Translations under genes and position numbers: made by a program
The notes under the pieces: model-generated
Told to the model about the DNA's origin: nothing
The model's database searches: none
The model's input: only the letters and a program-made list of their open reading frames with translations
Source of the DNA: an uncultured Pelagibacteraceae bacterium
GTDB lineage: Bacteria; Pseudomonadota; Alphaproteobacteria; Pelagibacterales; Pelagibacteraceae
NCBI GenBank assembly: GCA_902532525.1
Contig: CACAIK010000008.1
Location: forward strand, 1-52,356
DNA length: 52,356 nucleotides
Direction of reading: 5' to 3'
In this document: in pieces, positions 1 through 10,692 of the stretch
Position numbering within the stretch: position 1 is the stretch's first letter
Layout of the letters: each line of letters begins with the position of its first letter

Positions 1-2363
<2,363 letters not shown>

Positions 2364-2389
2364 TAACGTCTTAAGATATAAAAATTAAA

Positions 2390-3298
2390 ATGGCTACGAC
2401 GTATTCTAAAGTAAAAAAATCATATTACGAACTAGGTATTATTCCTGAATTATTAAAGTTAATGAAACCAAGAGTAATGTCTCTTGTTATTTTCACTTGT
2501 GCAGTTGGTCTGTTAACAGCTCCTACTTCAGTTTCGTTTCAACAATCAGTATTTGGAATATTAATAGTTGCCTTTGGTGCTGGAGCAGCAGGAGCACTTA
2601 ACATGTGGTATGAAGCCGACTTAGATAAACTAATGTCTAGAACTTGCTTGCGTCCAATTCCAAGAGGAAAGCTGAACAGAAACCAAGCATTATATTTTGG
2701 AACATCTCTGTCAGTTATTTCAGTTGTAAGCTTATACTTTGTTACAAATGCTTTATCAGCATTTCTATTATTGTTTACAATATTATTTTACGTATTTGTT
2801 TATACAATCTGGTTAAAAAGAAAAACTCCACAAAATATTGTTATAGGTGGAGCATCAGGAGCTTTGCCACCAGTAATTGGGTGGGCAATAGCAACAAATT
2901 CTATTTCATTGGAGTCGATTGCTTTTTTCTTAATAATTTTCTTTTGGACACCATCACACTTTTGGGCATTAAGTTTGTACAAAGCTGATGATTATAAAAA
3001 AGCAGGTATTCCAATGCTTCCAGTAACTAATGGAATTCAGGATACTAAAAAGAATATTCTAATTTATTCTTTGTTGATGATACCGACAATTGTATTCCCA
3101 TATTACATTGGATTTGTCGGCGAAGCATTCTTAACACTTAGCTTACTTCTTACATTTTATTATAATTTAATTTGTTACCAGCTTTATAATTATAAAGTTG
3201 GAAAATTTAACATAAAAAAAGCTAAACATATTTTTAGCTATTCAATTATTTATTTATTTTTAATATTTGTTTTTTTCTTAGTGGATAAAATTTTATGA
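2390..3298 (+). CDS. ctaB: Protoheme IX farnesyltransferase (heme O synthase)
   Basis: Polytopic UbiA-family prenyltransferase that farnesylates heme b to heme O on the way to the heme a used by CtaD. It has 302 aa. The prenyl-diphosphate/Mg site NMWYEADLDKLM is followed by SRTCLRPIPRGKL, the family signature. A second Asp-containing loop is seen near KADDYKKAGIPMLPV. About eight to nine hydrophobic helices are evident. It lies 26 nt after ctaD, and its stop codon overlaps the start of the small downstream gene (ATGA). The position between the catalytic subunit and the copper chaperone is standard in alphaproteobacteria. Confidence 0.96.
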   Translation: MATTYSKVKKSYYELGIIPELLKLMKPRVMSLVIFTCAVGLLTAPTSVSFQQSVFGILIVAFGAGAAGALNMWYEADLDKLMSRTCLRPIPRGKLNRNQALYFGTSLSVISVVSLYFVTNALSAFLLLFTILFYVFVYTIWLKRKTPQNIVIGGASGALPPVIGWAIATNSISLESIAFFLIIFFWTPSHFWALSLYKADDYKKAGIPMLPVTNGIQDTKKNILIYSLLMIPTIVFPYYIGFVGEAFLTLSLLLTFYYNLICYQLYNYKVGKFNIKKAKHIFSYSIIYLFLIFVFFLVDKIL

Positions 3299-3420
3299 TA
3301 ATTAAAGATCAAAAATTAAAAAAGAAAAATTTATGGACAGCAGTTGGTTTGGTTGCATTTATAGTTTTCTTATTCATTTTCACACTATTTAATATTGGAG
3401 TATTTGAAAGACCCCTATGA
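3295..3420 (+). CDS. 41-aa single-helix membrane protein between ctaB and ctaG (CoxF-like)
   Basis: This short reading frame runs from an ATG overlapping the ctaB stop (ATGA) to a TGA overlapping the ctaG start (ATGA), so it is translationally coupled on both sides. The product begins MIIKDQKLKKKNLW, has one hydrophobic helix at about residues 14-34 and ends GVFERPL. Basic residues lie before the helix, which suggests the N-terminus is cytoplasmic. Many alphaproteobacterial cox operons carry a similarly placed small unknown protein called CoxF. I infer a role in oxidase assembly or as a small accessory subunit from position only. Confidence 0.8.
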   Translation: MIIKDQKLKKKNLWTAVGLVAFIVFLFIFTLFNIGVFERPL

Positions 3421-3965
3421 TTAAAAAAAATACTTTAACTCCACTAATTCTTGCAGGAATTTTTGTCTTTATGTTGGGATTGTCTTTTGCAGCTGTGCCA
3501 TTGTATGATTTATTTTGTAGAGTAACTGGCTTTGGTGGAACTACACAAATATCGAAAGAGGCTCCTAATATAGTTCTAGATAAAAAAATAAATGTAAGAT
3601 TAGATACCAACGTTAACAGTGCTCTTGATTGGAATTTTGATGTTGATCAAAAAACCATGGATGTTCAGCCTGGCAAGGTATACAGAATTAAATTTGAAGT
3701 GGAAAACACAGGAGATGAAATTTCATCTGCTGTAGCTACATATAATGTTTCTCCATCATCATTTGGAGCATATTTTAATAAATTAGGCTGTTTTTGCTTT
3801 GAAAAACAAACATTAGATCCAGGAGAAAGGGCAAGTTACACACTAGTTTTTTACCTAGATCCAGAATTAGTAAATGATCCAAAAACATCTAGAGTTGAAG
3901 ATGTTACTATGTCATATACTTTTTTCTCATCTGAATATTATAAAAACGAAAAAAAAGAGAGTTAA
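3417..3965 (+). CDS. ctaG: Cytochrome c oxidase assembly protein CtaG (Cox11), copper chaperone
   Basis: Cox11-family protein that delivers copper to the CuB site of subunit I. It has 182 aa, a single N-terminal membrane helix (about residues 8-28) and a periplasmic immunoglobulin-like domain. The conserved segment VPLYDLFCRVTGFGG follows the helix. The copper-binding CFCF pair, preceded by AYFNKLG, is present near residue 125, as in functional Cox11. The start overlaps the stop of the upstream 41-aa gene and the gene ends 5 nt before ctaE, so it sits inside the cox operon. Confidence 0.97.
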   Translation: MIKKNTLTPLILAGIFVFMLGLSFAAVPLYDLFCRVTGFGGTTQISKEAPNIVLDKKINVRLDTNVNSALDWNFDVDQKTMDVQPGKVYRIKFEVENTGDEISSAVATYNVSPSSFGAYFNKLGCFCFEKQTLDPGERASYTLVFYLDPELVNDPKTSRVEDVTMSYTFFSSEYYKNEKKES

Positions 3966-3970
3966 AACAA

Positions 3971-4762
3971 ATGTCTGCATCAGGTCAAAAACATGATTAT
4001 CATTTAGTTGACCCTAGTCCTTGGCCTTTAGCTACATCTATAGCTACACTAATTACGGCTGTTGGATCTGTTTATTATTTTCATAGTAAAGTTATGTGGG
4101 CGATGGTCTTAGGTTTTTTACTTATATTTTATTGTGCCTTTATGTGGTTCAGAGACGTTGTGATAGAAGCTGAGCATAAAGGTCATCATACACCTGTTGT
4201 TCAAATTCATCATAGATATGGAATGACATTATTTATTGCATCTGAAGTAATGTTTTTTGTTGCATGGTTTTGGGCATACTTTGATGCAAGTTTGTTTCCA
4301 AATGAATTCATGGGAAATGTATGGCCACCAAAAGATATTGAAACTTTTGATCCATGGGACATTCCACTTATAAATACTCTTGTCCTACTTTTATCTGGTA
4401 CAACAGTAACTTGGGCACACCATTCTTTGTTAGAGGATGATAGAAAAGGATTTATAAATGGTTTAATTTGTACAGTAATTTTAGGAGCATTCTTTACTTT
4501 ATTACAAATATACGAATACCAACACGCTACATTTAGTTTTTCAGGTCATATTTATGGAGCTACATTCTATATGGCCACGGGGTTTCATGGTTTCCACGTT
4601 TTAGTTGGAACTATTTTCTTAGCTGTTTGCTTATGGAGAGGTAAATTAGGACATTTTACTAAAGAACATCACTTTGGTTTCGAGGCCGCTGCTTGGTACT
4701 GGCACTTTGTCGATGTTGTCTGGTTGTTCTTATTTGCAGCTATTTATATTTGGGGAAGTTAA
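3971..4762 (+). CDS. ctaE: Cytochrome c oxidase subunit III
   Basis: Seven-helix subunit III of the aa3 oxidase (263 aa), which stabilises subunit I and its proton uptake. Family segments are clear: HHRYGMTLFIASEVMFF, WAHHSLL, GFHGFHVLVGT, and the C-terminal AAAWYWHFVDVVW. The N-terminus is soluble and short (HDYHLVDPSPWPL), as is typical. It lies 5 nt after ctaG and 6 nt before the SURF1 gene. Confidence 0.98.
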   Translation: MSASGQKHDYHLVDPSPWPLATSIATLITAVGSVYYFHSKVMWAMVLGFLLIFYCAFMWFRDVVIEAEHKGHHTPVVQIHHRYGMTLFIASEVMFFVAWFWAYFDASLFPNEFMGNVWPPKDIETFDPWDIPLINTLVLLLSGTTVTWAHHSLLEDDRKGFINGLICTVILGAFFTLLQIYEYQHATFSFSGHIYGATFYMATGFHGFHVLVGTIFLAVCLWRGKLGHFTKEHHFGFEAAAWYWHFVDVVWLFLFAAIYIWGS

Positions 4763-4768
4763 TAGTTC

Positions 4769-5422
4769 TTGAAAAATAAGTTATCTTTTTCAATTTTTGT
4801 ATACTTTTTTATTTTAGTTTTTTTGTCATTAGGCACTTGGCAAATTGTTAGACTAAATTGGAAGCTTGATTTAATAAATTCAATTGACCAATCTTTAAAA
4901 AGTGATCCAGTAGAATTTAATGGAAGTAATCCAATTAACTTTAAAAAAATCAAATTTGAAGGAATATTAGATAACTCAAAAATAATTTATTTATATTCCT
5001 TAAATGAAAAAGGAGAGCCAGGATTTGATATTGTAAATCCAGTTAGTATTAACAATAAAAGTTATTTAATAAATCGGGGTTGGGTTCCAAGAGATTTTAA
5101 ATCTAAAAAATATGTTTCAAATGATAGTAAATTTGAGGGAGTTTTAAAATTAAAAAGTAAATTTAATTACTTCAAGCCAGATAATGACGTAAATAAGAAT
5201 TACTGGTTCACTCTTAAAGATGAAGATTTATTGACCTATACAGGAAAAGAATTTTCTCCATTCATTATCAATAAAATTAGCAAGCAAGAAGGAATTTATC
5301 CCAAGTCAAAACAAATAGGAGCCAATATTTCAAACAACCACTTAAAGTATGCTCTTACATGGTTTTCATTAGCTGTTTCCATTTTTTTAATATATTTATA
5401 TTTTAGAAAAAAAAATTACTGA
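4769..5422 (+). CDS. SURF1-family cytochrome oxidase biogenesis protein
   Basis: SURF1 proteins help insert heme a into subunit I. The 217-aa product has the diagnostic two-helix topology: one helix at residues 5-22, a periplasmic domain, and a second helix at about 192-210. The conserved LGTWQ motif follows the first helix, and NRGWVPRDF lies in the middle. The start used here is TTG (encoded MKNKLSFS), because no ATG lies close upstream and the first helix requires this region. The stop overlaps the thrC start by one base (TGATG), giving translational coupling. Confidence 0.92.
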   Translation: MKNKLSFSIFVYFFILVFLSLGTWQIVRLNWKLDLINSIDQSLKSDPVEFNGSNPINFKKIKFEGILDNSKIIYLYSLNEKGEPGFDIVNPVSINNKSYLINRGWVPRDFKSKKYVSNDSKFEGVLKLKSKFNYFKPDNDVNKNYWFTLKDEDLLTYTGKEFSPFIINKISKQEGIYPKSKQIGANISNNHLKYALTWFSLAVSIFLIYLYFRKKNY

Positions 5423-6795
5423 TGGAATATATAAGCACTAGAAATAATTTAGATCATTTTTCATTTAAAAACGTATTTTTGAAAGGTTTAGCTGATGATG
5501 GAGGTCTTTTTGTGCCAAAGTCAATTAAACCATTTAGTAAAGATGAATTAAATAAACTTAGTGGTCTTAATTACAATGAATTAGCAGCCGAAATAATTTT
5601 TCCATTTATTGGTGATTTTATGACTAAAGAAGAGTTAATTTCTATAGTATCAAAATCTTACTCAAATTTTAGATCAGACGATGTTGTAAAAATCTCTGAT
5701 TTAGGAAATTTAAAAGTTTTAGAACTCTATCATGGCCCAACACTTGCTTTTAAAGATATTGCAATGCAATTAATAGGAAATTTCTACCAATACCATTTAG
5801 GAAATGAGCAAAAAAAAATTAATATCATAGTAGCAACTTCAGGAGATACAGGTGCAGCTGCTATTGATGCTTTAAAAGGCAAAAAGAATTTAAATGTTTT
5901 TGTATTACATCCAAATAACAGGATTTCACCAGTGCAAAGAAGACTGATGACAATCCATGAAGAAAAAAATGTATTCAATATTGCTATTGAGGGAAATTTT
6001 GATGACTGTCAAAATCTAGTTAAATCAATGTTTAATGACGAAATATTTTCTAGCTCAATAAATATGTCAGGTGTTAATTCTATTAATTGGGCAAGAATTG
6101 TTGCTCAAGCTGTTTATTATTTTTATGCTTATTTTAAAATAGGTAATGGACAGCCTTTGTCCTTTTCTGTTCCGACTGGAAATTTTGGAGATATTTATGC
6201 TGGTTATTTAGCAAAGAAACTTGGACTTCCAGTTGATAAACTTATTGTAGCTACTAACAAAAATGACATCCTTCATAGAGCAATTTCTGGTGGGGATTAT
6301 TCTCAAAAGAAAGTTGAGGAAACAAATACCCCCAGCATGGATATCCAGATAGCAAGTAATTTTGAGAGACTTTTATACGATGTTAAGGACTGTAATTCAG
6401 AAGTTACAAAAGATGTGATGAGTAAGATAAAAAATAATACTTATCAAATTGATAATAGTGACTTAGATAAAATAAAAAAGAACTTTACGTCTGAAATGTT
6501 AGATGAAAATGAAACTATCCAAATGATAAAAGATATAAATAAAAAATATAAAGTTGTAGTTGATCCACATACTGCTGTTGGAATTGGTGCTGCAAAAAAA
6601 CTTGGACTAGAACAAAATTGTGTTGTTTTATCCACAGCACACCCATGTAAGTTTCCAAAAGCAATAGAAGATGCAATCTCAAAAACTGAAGAATTACCAG
6701 ATAGTCTTAAATATGTTTATGATAGAGAAGAAAAATTTGAAGTTATATCAAATGATATAAATAAAGTTAAAGATTATGTAATTAATGCCATATGA
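5422..6795 (+). CDS. thrC: Threonine synthase
   Basis: PLP enzyme that converts O-phosphohomoserine to threonine. It has 457 aa, the length of the longer proteobacterial/fungal subtype. The N-terminal MEYISTRN is typical of ThrC, the PLP lysine is Lys111 in TLAFKDIAMQ, and the phosphate-binding loop ATSGDTGAAA and the SVPTGNFGDI segment are intact. It is coupled to SURF1 by a one-base overlap and to the peroxiredoxin by ATGA. thrB, the preceding pathway step, lies about 1 kb away on the opposite strand. Confidence 0.97.
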   Translation: MEYISTRNNLDHFSFKNVFLKGLADDGGLFVPKSIKPFSKDELNKLSGLNYNELAAEIIFPFIGDFMTKEELISIVSKSYSNFRSDDVVKISDLGNLKVLELYHGPTLAFKDIAMQLIGNFYQYHLGNEQKKINIIVATSGDTGAAAIDALKGKKNLNVFVLHPNNRISPVQRRLMTIHEEKNVFNIAIEGNFDDCQNLVKSMFNDEIFSSSINMSGVNSINWARIVAQAVYYFYAYFKIGNGQPLSFSVPTGNFGDIYAGYLAKKLGLPVDKLIVATNKNDILHRAISGGDYSQKKVEETNTPSMDIQIASNFERLLYDVKDCNSEVTKDVMSKIKNNTYQIDNSDLDKIKKNFTSEMLDENETIQMIKDINKKYKVVVDPHTAVGIGAAKKLGLEQNCVVLSTAHPCKFPKAIEDAISKTEELPDSLKYVYDREEKFEVISNDINKVKDYVINAI

Positions 6796-7277
6796 AATTA
6801 AAAATAAAAGATCAAATCCCTGATATAGAAATTTTCCATCTAATAGATGGTGAACCACAAACTAGCAAAATTAGAGATATTTTAGGAAATGGTAAAGTTA
6901 TTTTATTTGGATTACCTGGCGCCTTTACCTCAACTTGTTCAAAACTCCATCTTCCTGGATATGTAGCTAATTCCGATAAATTAAAAGCCAAAGGAATAGA
7001 TAATATATTTTGTTTATCTGTGAATGATCCTTTTGTTATGAATGCTTGGGGAGAAGCAAATAATGCAGCTGGTAAAATTATAATGTTATCAGATCCGTAT
7101 CTATTATTTACAAAAGCCATCGGTGCTGAAGTAGATAGAAATTCAAAAGGAATGGGTATTCGTTCAAATCGTTATGCAATGGTTATTGAAAACTTAGAAA
7201 TGATTAGTGTTCAAGTTGAGAAAGAGACTAAGCAATGTGGTTTATCTTCTGCAGAAGGCGTTTTAGATTTATTATAA
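6792..7277 (+). CDS. Peroxiredoxin (Prx5 type)
   Basis: Thiol peroxidase of the AhpC/TSA superfamily, Prx5 subgroup, reducing H2O2 and alkyl hydroperoxides in the cytoplasm. The active-site segment LPGAFTSTCSKLHLPGY holds the peroxidatic Cys49 with the conserved Thr and Pro. Cys74 (NIFCLSVN) and Cys149 (KQCGLSS) are candidate resolving residues, but the sequence alone does not settle this. It has 161 aa, normal length. The ATG overlaps the thrC stop (ATGA). It converges on rnhA with a 30-nt gap. Confidence 0.94.
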   Translation: MKLKIKDQIPDIEIFHLIDGEPQTSKIRDILGNGKVILFGLPGAFTSTCSKLHLPGYVANSDKLKAKGIDNIFCLSVNDPFVMNAWGEANNAAGKIIMLSDPYLLFTKAIGAEVDRNSKGMGIRSNRYAMVIENLEMISVQVEKETKQCGLSSAEGVLDLL

Positions 7278-7280
7278 TTA

Positions 7281-7330
7281 GCAGGGCAGTTCTGTTGCCA
7301 GGTGCACCTATACTGTGGCTGAGGACCTTG
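7281..7330. other. GC-rich patch at the peroxiredoxin/rnhA convergence
   Basis: These 50 bases are 58% G+C by hand count, against a very AT-rich background. They contain the 10-bp palindrome AGGTGCACCT (7300-7309) and a weak hairpin GGCA-N7-TGCC just before it. The patch covers the 30-nt intergenic gap and the last codons of rnhA. It might be a bidirectional terminator-like structure, but there is no adjoining T tract. Confidence 0.35.
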
Positions 7331-7730
7331 CCAATAAATCCACTTCATTATTAAGTTTATCTGTTGAATGTGCTTTTACCCAACTCCATTTAATATCAAA
7401 AGTATTTGATAGGTTATCTAATTCTGTCCAAAGTTCTTTATTCTTAACTTCTTTTTTATTTGCTGTTTTCCAACCATTTTTTTTCCAATTATGTATCCAT
7501 TCAGTTATTCCAGATTTTACATATTTAGAGTCTGTAAATATTTGAACCTTGCTGCCTTTTGGAATTTTTTTTAAAGCTTTAATGGGAGCAAGTAATTCCA
7601 TTTGATTATTTGTTGTTTCTTTTTTGCTTCCTTTAATTTGAGTTTTCTTTCCATTTTCAATAATAATTGCAGCCCAACCACCATTTCCTGGATTTCCAAT
7701 GCAAGAACCATCTGTGTATATTTTAATCAT
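7308..7730 (-). CDS. rnhA: Ribonuclease HI
   Basis: Degrades the RNA strand of RNA-DNA hybrids. It has 140 aa, close to the E. coli length. Catalytic acidic residues are visible: Asp7 (YTDGSC), Glu45 (NNQMELLA), Asp67 (FTDSKY), and the C-terminal Asp in NNEVDLLARS, with the conserved His in VKAHS. The start ATG overlaps the thrB stop by one base, placing it last in the ispH-thrB-rnhA run. RNase HII is also encoded in this window at 23350-23922. Confidence 0.97.
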   Translation of the reverse strand: MIKIYTDGSCIGNPGNGGWAAIIIENGKKTQIKGSKKETTNNQMELLAPIKALKKIPKGSKVQIFTDSKYVKSGITEWIHNWKKNGWKTANKKEVKNKELWTELDNLSNTFDIKWSWVKAHSTDKLNNEVDLLARSSATV

Positions 7731-8695
7731 TAAGAATAATCCTTAAATCTGCTCAGATTTCTATGAAAATTCAACTTATCTATATACTCCTTTGGATCTT
7801 TGATTTTAATGACAGCATTTTTAGGAGTATTTAAATAATCATAAGATCTAGTCAAAAGATATCTTAAAGCCGATCCTCTACATAATGTATTTAAATTTCT
7901 TTTTTCAATTTCACTTAATTTTCTAACAGATTGGTAGCCCTTTAATAAATTTGAAGATCTTTTTTTATCTAATACAAATTTTCTATTCATCTTTTTAAAG
8001 CATAAAGCATTAATACAGGTTGCTAATTCATATGATAGAAAATCATTAGCTGAAAAATAAAAATCTATAAATCCATGAAATTTACCTTTATTAAAAAAAA
8101 TATTATCAATAAATAGATCGCTATGAATTATTCCATTTGGCATTTTTTTAGGCCATTTTTTTTTGAGATCTTTCAAATCATCTTTCATTAAATCTTTTAG
8201 GTTTTTTGACAATTTATTAATTTTATTGTCTATTTTATTCAGAATTGATCCCCATGAATTAATCGATAGAGAATTTTTTCTATATAATTTTAATTTTTTT
8301 GAAGCCTCATGAAGTAGTGCTGCATTTTTTCCAACTATAAAACAATCTTTACTATTTAGTTGATCTTTATCTTTTCCTTCTAAGAAACTGACAATACAAG
8401 CTTTTTTATTTTTTAAGTTAAATAAATATTTACCCTTTTTATCTTTTATAGGAACTGGACATTTTACTTTTAATCTAGATAGACCAGACATAAGATTTAC
8501 AAAAAATGGAAGATCCTTTTTCTGAACTCTTTTTTCGTAAATAGTTAAAATATATTTATTTTTCTGTGTCTTCAAAAGAAAGTTGGTATTTTCGATACCT
8601 TTTTTTATACCTGAATAATTTATAATTTTTCCAATATTATATTTCTTCTCGATAAATTTTATCTGCTTATTATTAATTTTAGTATAAACAGCCAT
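7730..8695 (-). CDS. thrB: Homoserine kinase (aminoglycoside-phosphotransferase fold)
   Basis: Phosphorylates homoserine to O-phosphohomoserine, the substrate of ThrC. It belongs to the APH/choline-kinase-like ThrB type found in alphaproteobacteria, not the GHMP type. Its 321 aa include the catalytic loop IHSDLFIDNIFF and the metal-binding IDFYFS segment. The N-terminal GIKKGIENTNFLL matches the nucleotide loop of this subfamily. It is coupled to ispH upstream and rnhA downstream by one-base stop/start overlaps. Confidence 0.93.
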   Translation of the reverse strand: MAVYTKINNKQIKFIEKKYNIGKIINYSGIKKGIENTNFLLKTQKNKYILTIYEKRVQKKDLPFFVNLMSGLSRLKVKCPVPIKDKKGKYLFNLKNKKACIVSFLEGKDKDQLNSKDCFIVGKNAALLHEASKKLKLYRKNSLSINSWGSILNKIDNKINKLSKNLKDLMKDDLKDLKKKWPKKMPNGIIHSDLFIDNIFFNKGKFHGFIDFYFSANDFLSYELATCINALCFKKMNRKFVLDKKRSSNLLKGYQSVRKLSEIEKRNLNTLCRGSALRYLLTRSYDYLNTPKNAVIKIKDPKEYIDKLNFHRNLSRFKDYS

Positions 8696-9639
8696 TAATT
8701 TAATTTTCCAGGAATTTTAAAAGTAATATTTTCTTTTACGATTTCTACTTCTTCTATGTTGACTGTAAATTGATCTTTTAACTCTGCTATAAATTTTTCA
8801 ACAAGTATTTCTGGTGCTGAAGCACCTGATGAAATTCCAATTGTGTTACATTCTTTAATCTTATCTATTGGCACTGGACTTTCTGAATGTATTAACTCAG
8901 CAGAACTACAACCAGAGTTTTTAGCAACCTCAACTAATCTTACCGAGTTAGATGAATTCCTACTTCCAATTACAAAAAACATATCACATTTATCTGCTAT
9001 TTCTTTAACTGCGGATTGTCTATTTGTTGTTGCATAACATATATCATCTTTTTTAGGCTCTTTAATATCTGGATATTTAGATTTTAAAGCTGAAATTATA
9101 TCTTTGGTATCATCTACAGAGAGTGTTGTTTGAGTTATGAAAGATAGCTGTTTATTTGAGATATTTTCATACTTATTTGCATCCTCAATATTTTCAATCA
9201 AATCTATTGAACCTTTTGGTAATTGACCCATAGTTCCTATGACTTCCGGATGGTTTTTGTGTCCTATTAATAATATATGATGACCTTGTTTGTTTAAGTT
9301 TTCTGCTTCTCTATGAACTTTAGATACTAGAGGACACGTTGCATCTACAAACATCATATTTAAATTAGAAGCTTCCTCCGGGACAGATTTTGGAACTCCA
9401 TGTGCTGAGAATATAACTGGTCTAGACTTATCTTTAACTTCATCTAATTCTTCTACAAATATTGCACCTATCTTCTTTAACCCTTCTACAACATGTTTGT
9501 TATGAACAATCTCGTGTCTCACATAAACAGGGGCACCAAATTTATCTATACTCTTTTTTACAATTTCAATTGCTCTATCAACTCCTGCACAAAATCCTCT
9601 TGGTGCAGCTAAATAAATTTTTAAATTTTTGTTACTCAT
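8695..9639 (-). CDS. ispH: 4-hydroxy-3-methylbut-2-enyl diphosphate reductase
   Basis: Last enzyme of the MEP isoprenoid pathway, making IPP and DMAPP on a 4Fe-4S cluster. The three cluster Cys are visible in GFCAGVDRA (N-terminal), DATCPLVSK and DICYATTNRQ. I prefer the ATG at 9639 (MSNKNLKIYL) to the one at 9645, because an AAGGA sequence sits about 6 nt upstream of it. It overlaps the end of the 56-aa membrane gene. Its place after the carotenoid genes puts precursor supply next to a pathway that consumes it. Confidence 0.96.
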   Translation of the reverse strand: MSNKNLKIYLAAPRGFCAGVDRAIEIVKKSIDKFGAPVYVRHEIVHNKHVVEGLKKIGAIFVEELDEVKDKSRPVIFSAHGVPKSVPEEASNLNMMFVDATCPLVSKVHREAENLNKQGHHILLIGHKNHPEVIGTMGQLPKGSIDLIENIEDANKYENISNKQLSFITQTTLSVDDTKDIISALKSKYPDIKEPKKDDICYATTNRQSAVKEIADKCDMFFVIGSRNSSNSVRLVEVAKNSGCSSAELIHSESPVPIDKIKECNTIGISSGASAPEILVEKFIAELKDQFTVNIEEVEIVKENITFKIPGKLN

Positions 9640-9802
9640 TTTCATCCTTTTTAAAAAATGGAATTAAAAATACTATACAAGCAATAAAAAAAAATAAGCT
9701 TCCAAACATGGCCCAAAAACTTCCCACACTTGAGATGATGAAGCCAATTGAAGATATAATGAATAATATCCATCCAATTAGATTTATGGTTTTATTTTTC
9801 AT
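9632..9802 (-). CDS. 56-aa two-helix membrane protein of unknown function
   Basis: Short frame lying exactly between blh and ispH. Its ATG overlaps the blh stop (ATGA) and its end overlaps the ispH start, so it is coupled on both sides. The product starts MKNKTINLIGWILF, has two hydrophobic segments (about residues 6-25 and 29-48) separated by a short Gly/Ser turn, and ends in a charged tail KKDENE. I do not recognise a family. The position suggests a role tied to retinal or isoprenoid metabolism, or simply a conserved small membrane protein. No function can be read from the sequence. Confidence 0.7.
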   Translation of the reverse strand: MKNKTINLIGWILFIISSIGFIISSVGSFWAMFGSLFFFIACIVFLIPFFKKDENE

Positions 9803-10692
9803 TTTTTTTCTACCATGAATTCAAGTAAAATATGAGGAAAGGTCAATGAAGCCAATCCAACAAATATTATTTTAATAATACTTTCATCTATACCAAATTT
9901 TTCTGAAATAAAATAAAAAACTATTAAATACATTATTGCTGTGATTACTGTAAGTGGAATAATTTTTCGTAAAAAAATAGGAAATCCTTTCATCAAATTT
10001 TTATTTATTTCACTAATTAAACTTAGTGAGTGTCTTATAGAATGAAGAAAGCAGAAATAAATTGTAAAAGCCAATATAGGATTAAAAAAATAGTTTAAAA
10101 TAATTATTGAAAAACTATCTAAAAAAAGAATTGATCTTAAATCATTATTATTACCTCTATATATAACAAAATTACTTAGCACTGATAATATAACTAAAGG
10201 AATTAAAAAATTATTAGCCATAATATTTTCGTTTATTGAAAAATTTAACATTTTAAAAATTTCGATTGTCTCAGCTTTATGAAACAGTAAGGGTGCTAAA
10301 ATAACCAATGATCCTTTAATGAAATAAAAAATTTCTAAAAAATTAGAATTCTTTGTTTCGATAAAGTCACTATCCTCTTTGCCAAAATGATATGCTGCAA
10401 CTATTAAAAAAAGCGAAAGCAATAATATTGGACTTAAAATCCAAATTAAAATAACAAAAATAGCAATACCTAAATAAGTTATATAGAACACTTCTGTATT
10501 TTTAATTTTATAAATTTTTAAAAGTTTTTTACCCTTTTCATGATCCAGCGCACCGTGAGAGATACCAATTGTAAGAATTAAAAAAAAACTAAAAAGTATA
10601 AACGAATTATCTCTCAATACCTCAAAGGCAGAAAAAAAAATACAGATATTAAAAAAAATAATAGAATGAAAAAAATTTATTTTGTTGATCAT
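9799..10692 (-). CDS. blh: Beta-carotene 15,15'-dioxygenase (Brp/Blh family), retinal-forming
   Basis: Cleaves beta-carotene to two retinal molecules, the chromophore of proteorhodopsin. It is a polytopic membrane protein of 297 aa. Family His/acid residues are visible in ISHGALDHEKG, AYHFGKED and LHSIRHSLS, which are the expected iron ligands. It starts one base into the crtY stop (TAATG) and is followed by the 56-aa membrane gene. Together with crtI, crtB and crtY it completes the path from phytoene to retinal. No opsin gene lies in the window. Confidence 0.93.
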   Translation of the reverse strand: MINKINFFHSIIFFNICIFFSAFEVLRDNSFILFSFFLILTIGISHGALDHEKGKKLLKIYKIKNTEVFYITYLGIAIFVILIWILSPILLLSLFLIVAAYHFGKEDSDFIETKNSNFLEIFYFIKGSLVILAPLLFHKAETIEIFKMLNFSINENIMANNFLIPLVILSVLSNFVIYRGNNNDLRSILFLDSFSIIILNYFFNPILAFTIYFCFLHSIRHSLSLISEINKNLMKGFPIFLRKIIPLTVITAIMYLIVFYFISEKFGIDESIIKIIFVGLASLTFPHILLEFMVEKK

